37,708 bases of DNA from Bacteroidales bacterium (GCA_016293845.1 JAEDDH010000029.1:1-37708); one strand, 5' to 3'. Positions 1-7,537 are shown, numbered from the stretch's first letter. Notes: generated by a model from the sequence alone, not told the origin. Made by a program: numbers and translations.

Positions 1-55
1 ACTTAATTGACACTGCAAAGATAGGGCAAAAGTTTGAGATGTGCAAATTTTTTTT
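1..55. repeat. Left terminal inverted repeat (55 bp)
   Basis: The first 55 bases are the exact reverse complement of the last 55 bases of the window, and identity stops at base 56 (G here, T in the other copy). The repeat contains an outward-facing promoter and also encodes the last residues and stop codon of the PIN-domain gene. It could be a true terminus of a linear genome, an inverted recombination site, or the limit of an assembly graph node (55 is a common assembler k-mer size). Confidence 0.95.
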
Positions 56-520
56 GAAGGTTTTTTATTTTTTTGCGTCTGCGTCCACGAATACCTGACA
101 GTTGTTTTGCGGTTAGGTACTCGTGGTATTCTTGGAGGGTTTTGAGGTCAACGAGCGGCGGCACTCTTTTTTTCAATATCCGCAAGTGCTTGTCGTCGCT
201 GACAAGGAAACGAGCGTTTGCCCATATAGCACAATCAACAAACTTGTTATCATCAGGGTCAGTAGTTACAATGTTCCACCGTACATAGTCATCAACCCTT
301 ATTGTCGCTGGATTGTTTAGGATAAATGCAATAACAGTATCCGCTACTGACTTATTAGTATGATTAGTAATGACTTCGGAATATTCCATAATGATTTCAT
401 TAGAAATACACAAAGAAATTTCCCTTTCACAACCTTTTGCAATATATGGTGATAAGGCGATTTTCGGTTTAGCATTTGCAATAAACCGTTGGTATCCAAG
501 ACAATTTTTTCTATGCTCAT
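3..520 (-). CDS. PIN-domain toxin-like protein with an apparent frameshift
   Basis: PIN-fold ribonuclease-like toxin of the PIN_3 type. The start ATG at 520 gives an N-terminus containing VLDTNGLLQML, the first acidic motif of PIN nucleases. The later motifs EYSEVI, DPDDNKFVDCAIWANA and LVSDDKHL lie in another frame. The two frames join near 412-418, where a -1 shift restores GKFLLCISNEIIMEY, the usual family sequence. A one-base deletion, a sequencing error or programmed slippage would each explain this. The start overlaps the stop of the upstream gene (ATGA), as in toxin-antitoxin operons. The C-terminal tail and stop codon lie within the terminal repeat, so the end of the protein depends on the element boundary. 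Confidence 0.75.
16..47 (-). promoter_or_regulatory. Outward-facing Bacteroidota promoter in left terminal repeat
   Basis: Read on the minus strand this is TTTG (47-44), a 20-base spacer, then TATCTTTG (23-16), a perfect match to the Bacteroidota -33/-7 consensus. Transcription would start about 7 bases further on and leave the element. The promoter sits inside the 3' end of the PIN-domain gene. Confidence 0.7.
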
Positions 521-741
521 TTGTGGTGGATTTTCACTATTTCGGAATCAGAGGGGTACTTTCCTTGTCTTTGAAGATTGTCAACTTTCTTCATAGATAG
601 TTCGTACATAAATTCTGACAGAATTTGATGTAACTCCTTTAATTCAGATTTAGACATTTTTACATTAAAAATGCCTAAAATTGCCTTTTGTGTATCGTTC
701 AAAGGAAATTGTATGCCTTCAATTGTGTTTGTCTGTGCCAT
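517..741 (-). CDS. Putative antitoxin partner of the PIN-domain protein
   Basis: A 74-residue protein directly upstream of the PIN gene, overlapping it by four bases (ATGA), which implies translational coupling. The sequence is helical and charged (MSKSELKELHQILSEFMYEL) and resembles the small antitoxin-type proteins paired with PIN_3 toxins, though no named DNA-binding domain is obvious. The antitoxin role is inferred from position, size and overlap. If the PIN frame is truly broken, this gene would be left as a solitary antitoxin. Confidence 0.6.
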   Translation of the reverse strand: MAQTNTIEGIQFPLNDTQKAILGIFNVKMSKSELKELHQILSEFMYELSMKKVDNLQRQGKYPSDSEIVKIHHK

Positions 742-786
742 AATCTTGATGTTTTTTTGATTGTTTGACGCCGCAAATATAACCTT

Positions 787-1062
787 TTATACTGAATCGC
801 CCAAAAGTTTTTTTATTGTCAATTCCATATCTTTGATATGCTCTAAGTTGGTTACAGTGTGTCTGTCCATATCGGCAAATTCGAGGTCGAAAGAATTTGC
901 CTTGCTGCGGAAATCCTTTATTATGGCTGCCATTTGCCGGATAAAGGCATTGAATTGGTCTGCATTATATGTGTAAACCTCTTTTTGATGCGAATTGTAC
1001 ACCGCCTCCAATTTGGCTGCGGTGTCGTGGATTAATGCGCGTGTTGTGTCGGGTAGTTTCAT
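787..1062 (-). CDS. Hypothetical phage protein, helical
   Basis: A 91-residue soluble protein, predicted mostly helical (KLEAVYNSHQKEVYTYNADQF near the N-terminus), with no signal peptide or membrane segment. Family not recognised. It lies four bases downstream of the YopX-like gene in the same minus-strand series of closely packed small genes, so it is probably in that operon. Confidence 0.6.
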   Translation of the reverse strand: MKLPDTTRALIHDTAAKLEAVYNSHQKEVYTYNADQFNAFIRQMAAIIKDFRSKANSFDLEFADMDRHTVTNLEHIKDMELTIKKLLGDSV

Positions 1063-1065
1063 AGT

Positions 1066-1479
1066 TCAGGATCTTTGTTTATTGTATTCTTGCATAAGGT
1101 CTTTGTTGTCGTGGATGTTGCCGATGACCTTTTTTCCGAACTCTATAAGCCACGATTGAGTAATGCCGTAATCACCCGAATCCCACGGCGGCAACGCACC
1201 CCAAGGCGGCAACGCACCCCAAGCGGCGCGTTCTGCATTCCACTTAATTACGTGTCGGACACCCTCTCCACTCTCAATGATGTCGCCATCATAGATTTCG
1301 TTACCTTCACAATCAGTGAGGTTTGTGAATTGTCCGACGGTTTCGGGGACGATTTCCCAATCCAAACGAGGCGTTAACCCATCATATATGGAGGTACAAT
1401 CGCCATTTGACGTGTCTGTCCGCAAATCTCCGTAATGCCAACCGTCTGCGGCTTTTCCTCTGAATTTAATCGTTCTCAT
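1066..1479 (-). CDS. YopX-family phage protein
   Basis: About 137 residues. The start MRTIKFRGKAADGWHYGDL and the later VGQFTNLTDCEGNEIYDGDI are the hallmarks of the YopX family found in many Gram-positive and Bacteroidota phages, with a C-terminal IGNIHDN also typical. I prefer the ATG at 1479 over one ten codons upstream, because it follows the previous stop by four bases and begins with the conserved MRTIKFRG. An 18-bp tandem duplication (1187-1222) repeats the peptide WGALPP within the domain. Function of YopX proteins is unknown. Confidence 0.85.
   Translation of the reverse strand: MRTIKFRGKAADGWHYGDLRTDTSNGDCTSIYDGLTPRLDWEIVPETVGQFTNLTDCEGNEIYDGDIIESGEGVRHVIKWNAERAAWGALPPWGALPPWDSGDYGITQSWLIEFGKKVIGNIHDNKDLMQEYNKQRS
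1187..1222 (-). repeat. 18-bp tandem duplication inside the YopX-like gene
   Basis: Two head-to-tail copies of an 18-base unit keep the frame and duplicate the hexapeptide GALPPW, giving WGALPPWGALPPW. It looks like a recent slippage event in a surface loop. Confidence 0.8.
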
Positions 1480-1483
1480 AGTT

Positions 1484-1915
1484 TTACGCTGTTTTCCTGT
1501 TAAGTTCATAATTACCTGTTGAAGGGTTGATTCCCATTCTGTTGCACGCTCTATAATATGCCTCTGGTGGTGTTGCTTCCCAAAGGTCGCAGAGAAATCT
1601 CATTACGTCCACCGCCCAAAACGTGGAAGTGCGTTTTGCGTTTCGTGCGTATAGTTTTGTTCTGATAGAAATTTCGGGGATTTGTGCCCATTCAACCACG
1701 GTATTAATGTTAATATCGCGGCTTGTAATGCTTTTTTCAAGGCGGGTAAGAATATCCTTCTGCCGCATAGCCTCGTATTTTTCCCATTCTGTTTCGTCGG
1801 TGTCGGCGGTCTGCAAAGCATTTTCCAATCGCTCCAAGTACGCAGCCATCGAGATTTTTACGCCCACAAGTTCGTTGCGGAGCGATACCAATTGTTTTTT
1901 TGTCTTGTTATCCAT
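1484..1915 (-). CDS. Hypothetical phage protein
   Basis: A 143-residue soluble protein. The N-terminal half is a likely coiled coil (LVSLRNELVGVKISMAAYLE). The C-terminal half contains FWAVDVMRFLCDLWEATPPE and ends in INPSTGNYELNRKTA. Family not recognised. It is packed between the membrane-anchored small protein upstream (three bases apart) and the YopX-like gene downstream. Confidence 0.6.
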   Translation of the reverse strand: MDNKTKKQLVSLRNELVGVKISMAAYLERLENALQTADTDETEWEKYEAMRQKDILTRLEKSITSRDININTVVEWAQIPEISIRTKLYARNAKRTSTFWAVDVMRFLCDLWEATPPEAYYRACNRMGINPSTGNYELNRKTA

Positions 1916-1918
1916 AGT

Positions 1919-2206
1919 TTATAATCCTATTAAGTTCCACAATGATATATCTTTGTTTTTATTCTCTTGCATCGTCCTGAAAATCACCTCTTGACCCGCT
2001 TTGAGCGTGTCGGTGTTGGCGCGGACGACGCGGAGTTCGGTTTTCAGGCTGTCGCAATTGCGCATAACGCTGTCAATTCTTTGCCTTAGTTCTGTGTGTG
2101 CAGCGTTAAATTCTGATTTTTTTACCGTATCTGTGTCGCTTGTGTAGTAGTTGTATGCTGCCAAGGCTAATACTACGATTGTTATTGTTATCAGTGTGTT
2201 TTTCAT
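1919..2206 (-). CDS. Small membrane-anchored coiled-coil protein, spanin-like
   Basis: A 95-residue protein with an N-terminal membrane segment (residues 3-20, LITITIVVLALAAYNYY) followed by a coiled coil (LRQRIDSVMRNCDSLKTELR). This i-spanin (Rz)-like layout, in a block that also holds an exported amidase, suggests a role in the last step of lysis. No sequence family is recognised, so the spanin call rests on architecture. Its start overlaps the upstream stop by four bases (ATGA). Confidence 0.6.
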   Translation of the reverse strand: MKNTLITITIVVLALAAYNYYTSDTDTVKKSEFNAAHTELRQRIDSVMRNCDSLKTELRVVRANTDTLKAGQEVIFRTMQENKNKDISLWNLIGL

Positions 2207-2388
2207 ATTTCTAATTTTTGTTGTATTGGTTTTGGGCGAAGAATATCCTCCGTTTTTTCAATTACGTTATCTACTTGTCGCTCCAATTCTTTGCTTTCTT
2301 TTAGGTAGCAATCGAGCCGGGTACGGAAGTAGTTTTTTTGCGCTTTGCGCATCCGTTTTACAGTTTCGTAAAAAAGTTTTGCGTTCAT
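2203..2388 (-). CDS. Small basic helical protein
   Basis: A 61-residue protein rich in Lys, Arg and Glu (MNAKLFYETVKRMRKAQKNY...), predicted helical, with no membrane segment. It overlaps both neighbours by four bases (ATGA at each junction), so the three genes are translationally coupled. Not recognised. Confidence 0.6.
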   Translation of the reverse strand: MNAKLFYETVKRMRKAQKNYFRTRLDCYLKESKELERQVDNVIEKTEDILRPKPIQQKLEI

Positions 2389-3170
2389 TTTTTACCTCCT
2401 TTTGCGGTTGCTCGTATTTGGGCAGCCATATTGGTTTGTAATATAAATTCGTAATTATCGGTGTTGGTTTCTTTCTTCAACTCGTTTAAAACTACGCCTT
2501 TGCGGTATGGATAGAATTTAAAACGGTTGCGACGTTCAAAATCGCTGATGGTGGTTTCAAAATCGGGCGATCCCGGTCCCGAAATTGCCGCCAAAACATT
2601 GGTTTGTTGTTTGCCTGATAATCCGTAATCCTTAATCTTTACTACTACTGTTGTAAGGTATACGCTCATTATGCAAACTGCTATTGAAATAGCCCAAACT
2701 TTAAACCTCGGCACTCGACGGCATACATTAGCGGCTGTGTAAATCTTTGCCAGTTCATCGCGGCTTACCGGGTATCCGCAACGTTGGACGGCAGTAGTAA
2801 GGTCGATAGGGGCGCGGCTTAGCGGTAGTTGGTTTATATCGCTGTAAGTTCCACTTGTATTAACACTTATAAACTTTTTGGTTGTCAATAATTTAACTAT
2901 TTCGGTATTTTCTTTGTATACTGAATAGTGAGTTTCGTTTGGGCGTTTGTAGCCACGTGCCACGGCTGTTTGGTTCTTGTCAGTCCGTTGTTGGGATAGT
3001 GTCCGTACACTGTCCGTATCTTGTTCGGACGTTGTTCGTACGCTGTCCGTATCTTGTTCGGACGTTGTTCCAACATTGTTCAATCCTTGTTCGTACTCTT
3101 CTTCATTGCAGTCGTAGAGTACAAAACTGCAATGTGTTTGCGGAGTAGGGGTGTCGTTTGTTGTTGCCAT
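2385..3170 (-). CDS. Single-TM membrane protein with an N-terminal repeat region
   Basis: A 261-residue protein. Residues about 33-60 contain an 11-residue repeat (SEQDTDSVRTT) encoded by a 33-bp tandem repeat. One membrane segment is seen near residues 155-175 (VWAISIAVCIMSVYLTTVVV). The C-terminal part resembles an extracytoplasmic domain ending in a basic KGGKK. Family not recognised. It lies between the amidase and the spanin-like gene in the lysis-like block. Confidence 0.65.
   Translation of the reverse strand: MATTNDTPTPQTHCSFVLYDCNEEEYEQGLNNVGTTSEQDTDSVRTTSEQDTDSVRTLSQQRTDKNQTAVARGYKRPNETHYSVYKENTEIVKLLTTKKFISVNTSGTYSDINQLPLSRAPIDLTTAVQRCGYPVSRDELAKIYTAANVCRRVPRFKVWAISIAVCIMSVYLTTVVVKIKDYGLSGKQQTNVLAAISGPGSPDFETTISDFERRNRFKFYPYRKGVVLNELKKETNTDNYEFILQTNMAAQIRATAKGGKK
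3011..3076 (-). repeat. 33-bp tandem repeat within the 261-residue membrane protein gene
   Basis: Two near-identical 33-base units plus a degenerate third encode repeats of TSEQDTDSVRT. The period is a multiple of three, so the frame is kept whatever the copy number. It may be a length-variable linker. Confidence 0.75.
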
Positions 3171-3212
3171 ATTTGCCTCCTTCCTATCTCTTTATCAATT
3201 CGATATATTCTT

Positions 3213-3716
3213 TTAAATATTTGCCACAACAAGCGGTGGGTATTTCGATATTTCGCCGTGGTAATACACGCGCGAAAGCGGTATTTTGTAGCGTATCTGC
3301 AAATATACAACTGTGTACATCAGGTTGCGGAGTTCGGCAAATGAAGGTTTGCGCTCCTCAAAATTGCCCGACAAACACACCGCTATTGCTTTGTCGTTGA
3401 AAAAACGGTTTCCGGCGTGAATTGTACGGGCGGTGTCGCTGTGGACTTGGTAGATTACCGTATCGGTTACAAAATAGGGATAGGCAAAACCACACTCCCA
3501 CCCGCAACTATCACGATGGTAACGGTCGATGTCGCCCAATTGGCAACCTTCGGCTGCTGTGTGATGGATTACTATTGCAAGAGGTTTGCTGTCCATATAC
3601 CGGGTATCGGCACCAAATATGCCTTCCACGTTGCGGAATCTGCTATGAAAGTCCCACCCTGCCAACGTTCCTACGGTTAATACTGCCATTGATGATATGA
3701 TAATTAGGCGTTTCAT
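3213..3716 (-). CDS. Exported N-acetylmuramoyl-L-alanine amidase-like protein (Amidase_2/PGRP fold)
   Basis: A 167-residue protein with an N-terminal signal or anchor segment (residues 1-20) and an amidase_2-type core. The first zinc motif VIHHTAAEG is at about residues 49-57, a TIHAGN segment lies in the middle, and YYHGEI near residue 155 offers a further His. The family cleaves the bond between MurNAc and the stem peptide. Context (membrane proteins and a spanin-like gene) supports a role as endolysin. The gene starts four bases after the stop of the upstream membrane protein gene. Confidence 0.8.
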   Translation of the reverse strand: MKRLIIISSMAVLTVGTLAGWDFHSRFRNVEGIFGADTRYMDSKPLAIVIHHTAAEGCQLGDIDRYHRDSCGWECGFAYPYFVTDTVIYQVHSDTARTIHAGNRFFNDKAIAVCLSGNFEERKPSFAELRNLMYTVVYLQIRYKIPLSRVYYHGEISKYPPLVVANI

Positions 3717-3720
3717 AGGT

Positions 3721-4119
3721 CTACCAATTAAAGAGTTTTACAAGATATTGCTCAGCCGTTTTCCACGCGCCTGAATGAATAAACACAAACACCGCAAACA
3801 TTGCAGCCGCAAAACCTAATACCTTTGCTGCCTTGCCAAGTATGCCCGTTGCGCTATTGGTGAGTGCAGTCCAAAGCAATGCAAATAAATTTTTGATAAT
3901 CAAGAATATTACAATGTCGAAGGCTGCGGCAATAAGTATCAGGCTAATATACACCGTGCAAATCCACAGCGTTACAAGATACCATTTGCCCACCGCTTGA
4001 AGGCTGTTGAGCACCATACAAGTAACAGGAAAGTCCTTTACTTGCAACGGTTTTTCAGGTTTCGCAAATCCAAATACTGGGATCTGCTCTTGTGGTACGT
4101 ATATTATTTCTCGGTTCAT
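3721..4119 (-). CDS. Membrane protein with two or more TM segments
   Basis: A 132-residue protein with strongly hydrophobic stretches near residues 45-80 (WICTVYISLILIAAAFDIVI) and 100-118 (LGFAAAMFAVFVFIH). It opens the minus-strand lysis-like operon immediately upstream of the amidase, so a holin-like role is possible but not shown by sequence. It ends in TAG. No clear promoter was found in the 80 bases upstream. Confidence 0.6.
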   Translation of the reverse strand: MNREIIYVPQEQIPVFGFAKPEKPLQVKDFPVTCMVLNSLQAVGKWYLVTLWICTVYISLILIAAAFDIVIFLIIKNLFALLWTALTNSATGILGKAAKVLGFAAAMFAVFVFIHSGAWKTAEQYLVKLFNW

Positions 4120-4140
4120 ATTCTGTTTCGTATGTTGATT

Positions 4141-4166
4141 AAAAATTGCCGGGACTATTTCCCGGC
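4141..4166 (-). terminator. Intrinsic terminator after DUF4160 gene (minus strand)
   Basis: GCCGGGA (4154-4148 region) pairs with TCCCGGC around a 5-base loop. On the minus strand the hairpin is followed by AATTTTT. It lies just past the end of the DUF4160 gene and separates it from the lysis-like operon. Confidence 0.75.
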
Positions 4167-4204
4167 GGTCAGCCGTCTTTCCGTGCTGCCTTGTCGTTTA
4201 ACAA

Positions 4205-4501
4205 TTAAACTCTTACTGTGATATTCATACACTTTGGCGTTATGTGTCTGACAAAATAGTCGCACCACTTGTCCACAATGTTGTATTTGAATGTCTTAAC
4301 AAATCTTTTCAACTTTTTGAGTTTTGCTGGAGGAAACACTCCCGTATCTTTTTGGTAGGTGGTGCGTGTTATCTTCCCCTCCTTCATCGTGAACGAAATC
4401 TTTACTATTGCACCGTTGTACTCAGCGTGTACGTGTATCGGATTGTGTTCATTCGACCAAAAGTATATCACTATTCCAAAATATTTGTATATATTTGGCA
4501 T
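4205..4501 (-). CDS. DUF4160 protein (copy 1)
   Basis: About 98 residues. MPNIYKYFGIVIYFWSNEHN followed by PIHVHAEYNG is the DUF4160 signature (x-Y-F/L-G-I, SNEHxPIHxH). I choose the ATG at 4501, because the two other copies in this window start with the same MPK/NxYxYxG. DUF4160 genes are often paired with DUF2442 genes and are candidate toxin-antitoxin components. It is divergent from a GIY-YIG-like gene with only 28 bases between the starts. Confidence 0.85.
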   Translation of the reverse strand: MPNIYKYFGIVIYFWSNEHNPIHVHAEYNGAIVKISFTMKEGKITRTTYQKDTGVFPPAKLKKLKRFVKTFKYNIVDKWCDYFVRHITPKCMNITVRV

Positions 4502-4529
4502 CTCGTTTAACAATTAAATATGTATCAAT

Positions 4530-4937
4530 ATGGTAAAACTCTCTGTCTCTAATGGTTTGCAGGGCTTTTTGCAGTCTTGCGCCTCGTGCTTCGCTTTGGG
4601 CAGTATTGATACCGACTTGATGGTTGCCGCCAAAAAATCAGACAATCTTGCAGCGGTAAAACGCATTATCACCAAGAATGTCAATTTGTTGATTGACGGC
4701 TGCAAGAGTTTCAAAATCGGCAAGTCGGGCGTTCCCAAAAGACGTTTCGCCAATTACAGCGGTTACAGCCGTATGGTATTGCTTTGCCAAAGCAGGTGTG
4801 CCAGCGTCATCGAACACCTCGAAGCCTACTACAATACCAAGTACCGCAATCACGCCAAGTGCGACAACATCAATGGTGGCAGCGCAGCCGATATGTCGGG
4901 CAGCGGCTTGTTTTTCCTCTACGTCGTATTGAGATAA
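4530..4937 (+). CDS. GIY-YIG/T5orf172-like protein (copy 1)
   Basis: A 135-residue protein. The segment SFKIGKSGVPKRRFANYSGY matches the second motif of GIY-YIG/T5orf172 nuclease-like domains (KIGKT...R). A downstream VIEHLEAYYNTKY could supply the conserved Glu, and CDNINGGSA follows. It is clearly homologous to the protein at 8954-9379 (shared fKIGKxGxPxxRF, LLCxS, LExYxNxKY, CDNxxGGSA), which supports it as coding. It is transcribed against its two neighbours, DUF4160 and DUF2442, and overlaps the end of the latter by 19 bases. Nuclease activity is inferred from the motif only. Confidence 0.7.
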   Translation: MVKLSVSNGLQGFLQSCASCFALGSIDTDLMVAAKKSDNLAAVKRIITKNVNLLIDGCKSFKIGKSGVPKRRFANYSGYSRMVLLCQSRCASVIEHLEAYYNTKYRNHAKCDNINGGSAADMSGSGLFFLYVVLR

Positions 4938-5170
4938 CTACCATCGTACAGACTTTCCGCTGACAACGACAGTGCGTTGTTGTCCCAGCATAACCCACCG
5001 TGTTCGATATGGAACTGCCTGAATTTCCTAACGTCAAGCAGTTCCTTGATGCTGGGATTTGCCGACGATTGGAGTATTGGTTCGATGTCAACGTTTTTTT
5101 CACCCTTGAAACAGTTGAACCAAACTCTTATTCTGTATTTGGACAGATACATTGCGCTTACTACTTTCAT
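4919..5170 (-). CDS. DUF2442 protein (copy 1)
   Basis: An 83-residue protein with the DUF2442 pattern: an N-terminal beta strand (YRIRVWFNCFKGEKNVDIEP), a central LxDVRKFRQF, and a C-terminal GGLCWDNNALSLSAESLYDG. DUF2442 typically pairs with DUF4160. Here the partner DUF4160 lies beyond the GIY-YIG-like gene on the same strand. It has its own promoter (5261-5292) whose spacer contains a perfect dyad, so it is probably repressor-controlled. Confidence 0.8.
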   Translation of the reverse strand: MKVVSAMYLSKYRIRVWFNCFKGEKNVDIEPILQSSANPSIKELLDVRKFRQFHIEHGGLCWDNNALSLSAESLYDGSYLNTT

Positions 5171-5260
5171 ATTCTCTTATTTATTAAAGGGTTGCGCCGC
5201 TATGGTGAGCGGATTTTCTTTCTGTGTTTTTCGTTATGTAATTCATTATTGAATTACGAT

Positions 5261-5292
5261 GCAAAGGTACAGAATAATTCTGTATATACAAA
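5261..5292 (-). promoter_or_regulatory. Bacteroidota promoter for DUF2442 copy 1, with operator-like dyad
   Basis: On the minus strand: TTTG (5292-5289), a 19-base spacer, TACCTTTG (5269-5262). The spacer contains the perfect palindrome CAGAATAATTCTG (5270-5282), suited for repressor binding. Confidence 0.65.
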
Positions 5293-5433
5293 TAAAATCT
5301 GTATTATTTTCTGTGTATTAACACTTTTTAACACAAATAAGCGGTATAATAAAAAAACAGAACGGATAAAAATCCGTTCCGATTTTGTAATTTTTTACGC
5401 CTTATATAATAGAGGGATTATTCGTGAAATTAA

Positions 5434-5465
5434 TTTGTTTAAGTTCAATATTTGTGTTACCTTTG
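5434..5465 (+). promoter_or_regulatory. Bacteroidota promoter for the DUF6978/DUF1828 pair
   Basis: TTTG at 5434-5437, a 20-base spacer, TACCTTTG at 5458-5465. The gene start ATG is 28 bases downstream. Between this promoter and the divergent one at 5261-5292, bases 5293-5433 hold no further gene that I can support. Confidence 0.75.
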
Positions 5466-5492
5466 CAATGTCATAACAAAGCATATACAACT

Positions 5493-6014
5493 ATGTTTAC
5501 TACTGAATTAGCAGAGCAACTTATAAGCGTAGAAAAAAAGGTGTCGCAAGACGGACGACTATTGGACGAATATTCATTTGAGCAAACGTGTCCAATGAAT
5601 ATTCGTATGATGCTTATGCCTATTGAAGAAAATGATTATTGTTTTTTGTGGGAGATAAGTCAAAGCAGTAAAAACATATTCAAATTTTCTCTGCACGTTC
5701 AAGAAGATGAAAGCAAAACGGGACTTGTCCGTGTAGATTACAATGGACACCACCGCAATCCCGAAACAGATAACGGTCTTTTACCCTCCAAATTCAAACC
5801 ATATATAGGTAAGCGGTTTGTAAATACAAGCCACATTCATTACCACGTAGAGGGGTATAATTCGCTTGCTTGGGCGTTGCCGATAGAAGATGTGCCGCAA
5901 ATAGCCACCAAATTTATTGGCAATTCAAAAATAGATTTTGTAAATGCACTATTGGACTTTACAAAAATTATCAACTTGAAAACACGTATAATCATCAATC
6001 CTCAAATATTATGA
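5493..6014 (+). CDS. DUF6978-like protein
   Basis: About 173 residues from MFTTELAEQL. Features consistent with DUF6978: a beta-rich core (FLWEISQSSKNIFKFSLHVQ), RVDYNGHHRNPETDNG, and HIHYHVEGYNSLAWALPIED. I place the start at 5493, correctly spaced from the promoter, because the upstream codons would lie in the promoter itself. The stop overlaps the next start (ATGA). The pair probably forms a two-component accessory system (toxin-antitoxin or defence), which is inferred from coupling and context. Confidence 0.7.
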   Translation: MFTTELAEQLISVEKKVSQDGRLLDEYSFEQTCPMNIRMMLMPIEENDYCFLWEISQSSKNIFKFSLHVQEDESKTGLVRVDYNGHHRNPETDNGLLPSKFKPYIGKRFVNTSHIHYHVEGYNSLAWALPIEDVPQIATKFIGNSKIDFVNALLDFTKIINLKTRIIINPQIL

Positions 6015-6793
6015 ATTGGCTCGAAAATGCTATAAGTGATTATTATAATTGGCTACGTAAAAACACATATATAGATTCAGATACGCAAACAGATTGGGCT
6101 GTTATTACCACACCTTTTGACGGCATGTTCAATGACCCTATTGAGATATATGCAAAAAAAGAAGGTGATACGATTCATCTGTCAGATGACGGTGTTACGC
6201 TTCATAATCTCGAATTGTCGGGCGTGAACTTCAGCCGCTCTCCTCAACGCAAGCAATGGCTTGATTTTGTTTTACTAAACTACGGTATAAGACTAAGCAA
6301 CAATGAGTTGTGTGTAGACGCTAATGTTAAGGATTTCGCACAAAAAAAACACAACCTTCTGTCGGCAATTTCTGAAATTTCAGATATAGAACTGACGGCA
6401 AAACATATCATATCATCTATGTTCAGAGATGATGTGAAAGCCCTTTTGGATGAGCAGAATATAGTCTATACATCACAATTTATCGTAAAAGGCAGCACAG
6501 GTATTGATTTTACGTTTGATTTTCAGATTGCAAGCAAAAACAAAGAGATAGTTTTAAAGTCATTCAACTCGCTTACAAAAGCAAATGTTCCGAGTTTTTT
6601 GTTCGGGATTGATGATGTTAAAACCGTCAGAGAAAAAATATCCGGTAAACAACTTGCAAGCATCGCCGTTATCAACGATATTGACAAGGAAATAAAGCCT
6701 GAATTTGTCAATGCCTTTGCCCAAAAGCATACAGACATTATTTTTTGGAGCAAACGTAACACACCAGAATCTTTGAGCAAACTAAGGGCATAA
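6011..6793 (+). CDS. DUF1828-domain protein
   Basis: About 260 residues. The N-terminal half (WAVITTPFDGMFNDPIEIYA, IHLSDDGVTLHNLELSGVNF) is the DUF1828 pattern. The C-terminal half (DFTFDFQIASKNKEIVLKSF, SFLFGIDDVKTVR) resembles the DUF1829-type extension. It is translationally coupled to the upstream DUF6978-like gene by a four-base overlap. The function of these domains is unknown. They recur in mobile elements next to toxin-antitoxin genes, which fits this location. Confidence 0.75.
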   Translation: MNWLENAISDYYNWLRKNTYIDSDTQTDWAVITTPFDGMFNDPIEIYAKKEGDTIHLSDDGVTLHNLELSGVNFSRSPQRKQWLDFVLLNYGIRLSNNELCVDANVKDFAQKKHNLLSAISEISDIELTAKHIISSMFRDDVKALLDEQNIVYTSQFIVKGSTGIDFTFDFQIASKNKEIVLKSFNSLTKANVPSFLFGIDDVKTVREKISGKQLASIAVINDIDKEIKPEFVNAFAQKHTDIIFWSKRNTPESLSKLRA

Positions 6794-6860
6794 TCTTACA
6801 AAATCAGTGCGCCACGTTACGATATAATCCAACGTGTCGAGGTATGCAAGCATGGTGTCC

Positions 6861-7058
6861 CTACTTACATAGTTTTCGCTGAATATTATTAGGTACAGGT
6901 TCATTTTGCTCTTTGTCGTTTCCTTTTTTTTCTTGTCCATTGGAATCTTCTTTATCTTGCGACTTGTCCATCCGTCGCATCTCTATCAGATAATGCTCCG
7001 AATGGAGTTTGTCGGAATGTTTGACAAAGATACATACAAATTCTGTATAAAAAAACAT
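6861..7058 (-). CDS. Small charged protein downstream of the repressor, uncertain
   Basis: An open frame of up to 65 codons whose second half is very hydrophilic (KSQDKEDSNGQEKKGNDKEQ). A start at an internal ATG giving MRRMDKSQDKE is possible. It begins ten bases after the repressor gene stop on the same strand. A TATCTTTG (minus strand, 7031-7024) lies inside the reading frame but lacks a good -33 box. No family is recognised and it may not be a gene. Confidence 0.3.
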   Translation of the reverse strand: MFFYTEFVCIFVKHSDKLHSEHYLIEMRRMDKSQDKEDSNGQEKKGNDKEQNEPVPNNIQRKLCK

Positions 7059-7067
7059 CTCGGGACA

Positions 7068-7466
7068 TCAACCTTTGTTGGTCAGGTTCTTGATTATACC
7101 AATCAATTCCGCGTTTTGTCGCAAGGCTTCCGCTGTCAACTTCCGTTGTTCAGAAATTTCGTCAAGTGCCTTATCCATGGTGCTTATCTTAACATTATTG
7201 TTGCCTACTCCATTAACGGTTTGCGTAGTTGGGGCTGTGTTTTCGGATTTCAACATTTCTCCTTCACCTGTCAACAACCAAACTTTTGAGTATTTGGGAA
7301 ATACAGAAATAATCTTATTTAAAAGACTTTCTGTAATATTTTTCGTCTTTTTTTTTAATACATCATATATAGCCTGTGGACGGTCATAACCAAGCCTTTC
7401 TGAAAAAACTTTTGGATTAAGTCCTTCATTTTTAATGATATATTGTAATCTTTCGTTTGCTTCCAT
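7068..7466 (-). CDS. XRE-type helix-turn-helix phage repressor-like protein
   Basis: About 132 residues from MEANERLQYIIKNEG. Residues 1-55 form a typical XRE-type HTH (VFSERLGYDRPQAIYDVLKK) followed by KVWLLTGEGEML, a common motif of Bacteroidota phage repressors. The C-terminal region is a probable coiled coil for oligomerisation. The start at 7466 is preferred to an upstream one at 7532, which would add a poorly conserved leader overlapping the control region. It faces the rightward phage genes, as a CI-type regulator would. Dyads at 7517-7529 and 5270-5282 are candidate operators. Confidence 0.8.
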   Translation of the reverse strand: MEANERLQYIIKNEGLNPKVFSERLGYDRPQAIYDVLKKKTKNITESLLNKIISVFPKYSKVWLLTGEGEMLKSENTAPTTQTVNGVGNNNVKISTMDKALDEISEQRKLTAEALRQNAELIGIIKNLTNKG

Positions 7467-7504
7467 TTTTGTTTTACTGTTAATTAATGTTAAATTACAG
7501 AATA

Positions 7505-7537
7505 TTTGTAATAATACAGAAATACTCTGCATCTTTG
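7505..7537 (+). promoter_or_regulatory. Probable rightward promoter facing the early genes, with operator-like dyad
   Basis: TTTG at 7505-7508, a 21-base spacer, CATCTTTG at 7530-7537 (one base off consensus). The spacer ends with CAGAAATACTCTG (7517-7529), whose outer arms CAGA/TCTG match the dyad at 5270-5282. ATCTTTGCAGTGT is identical to 13 bases of the terminal-repeat promoter. Confidence 0.5.
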
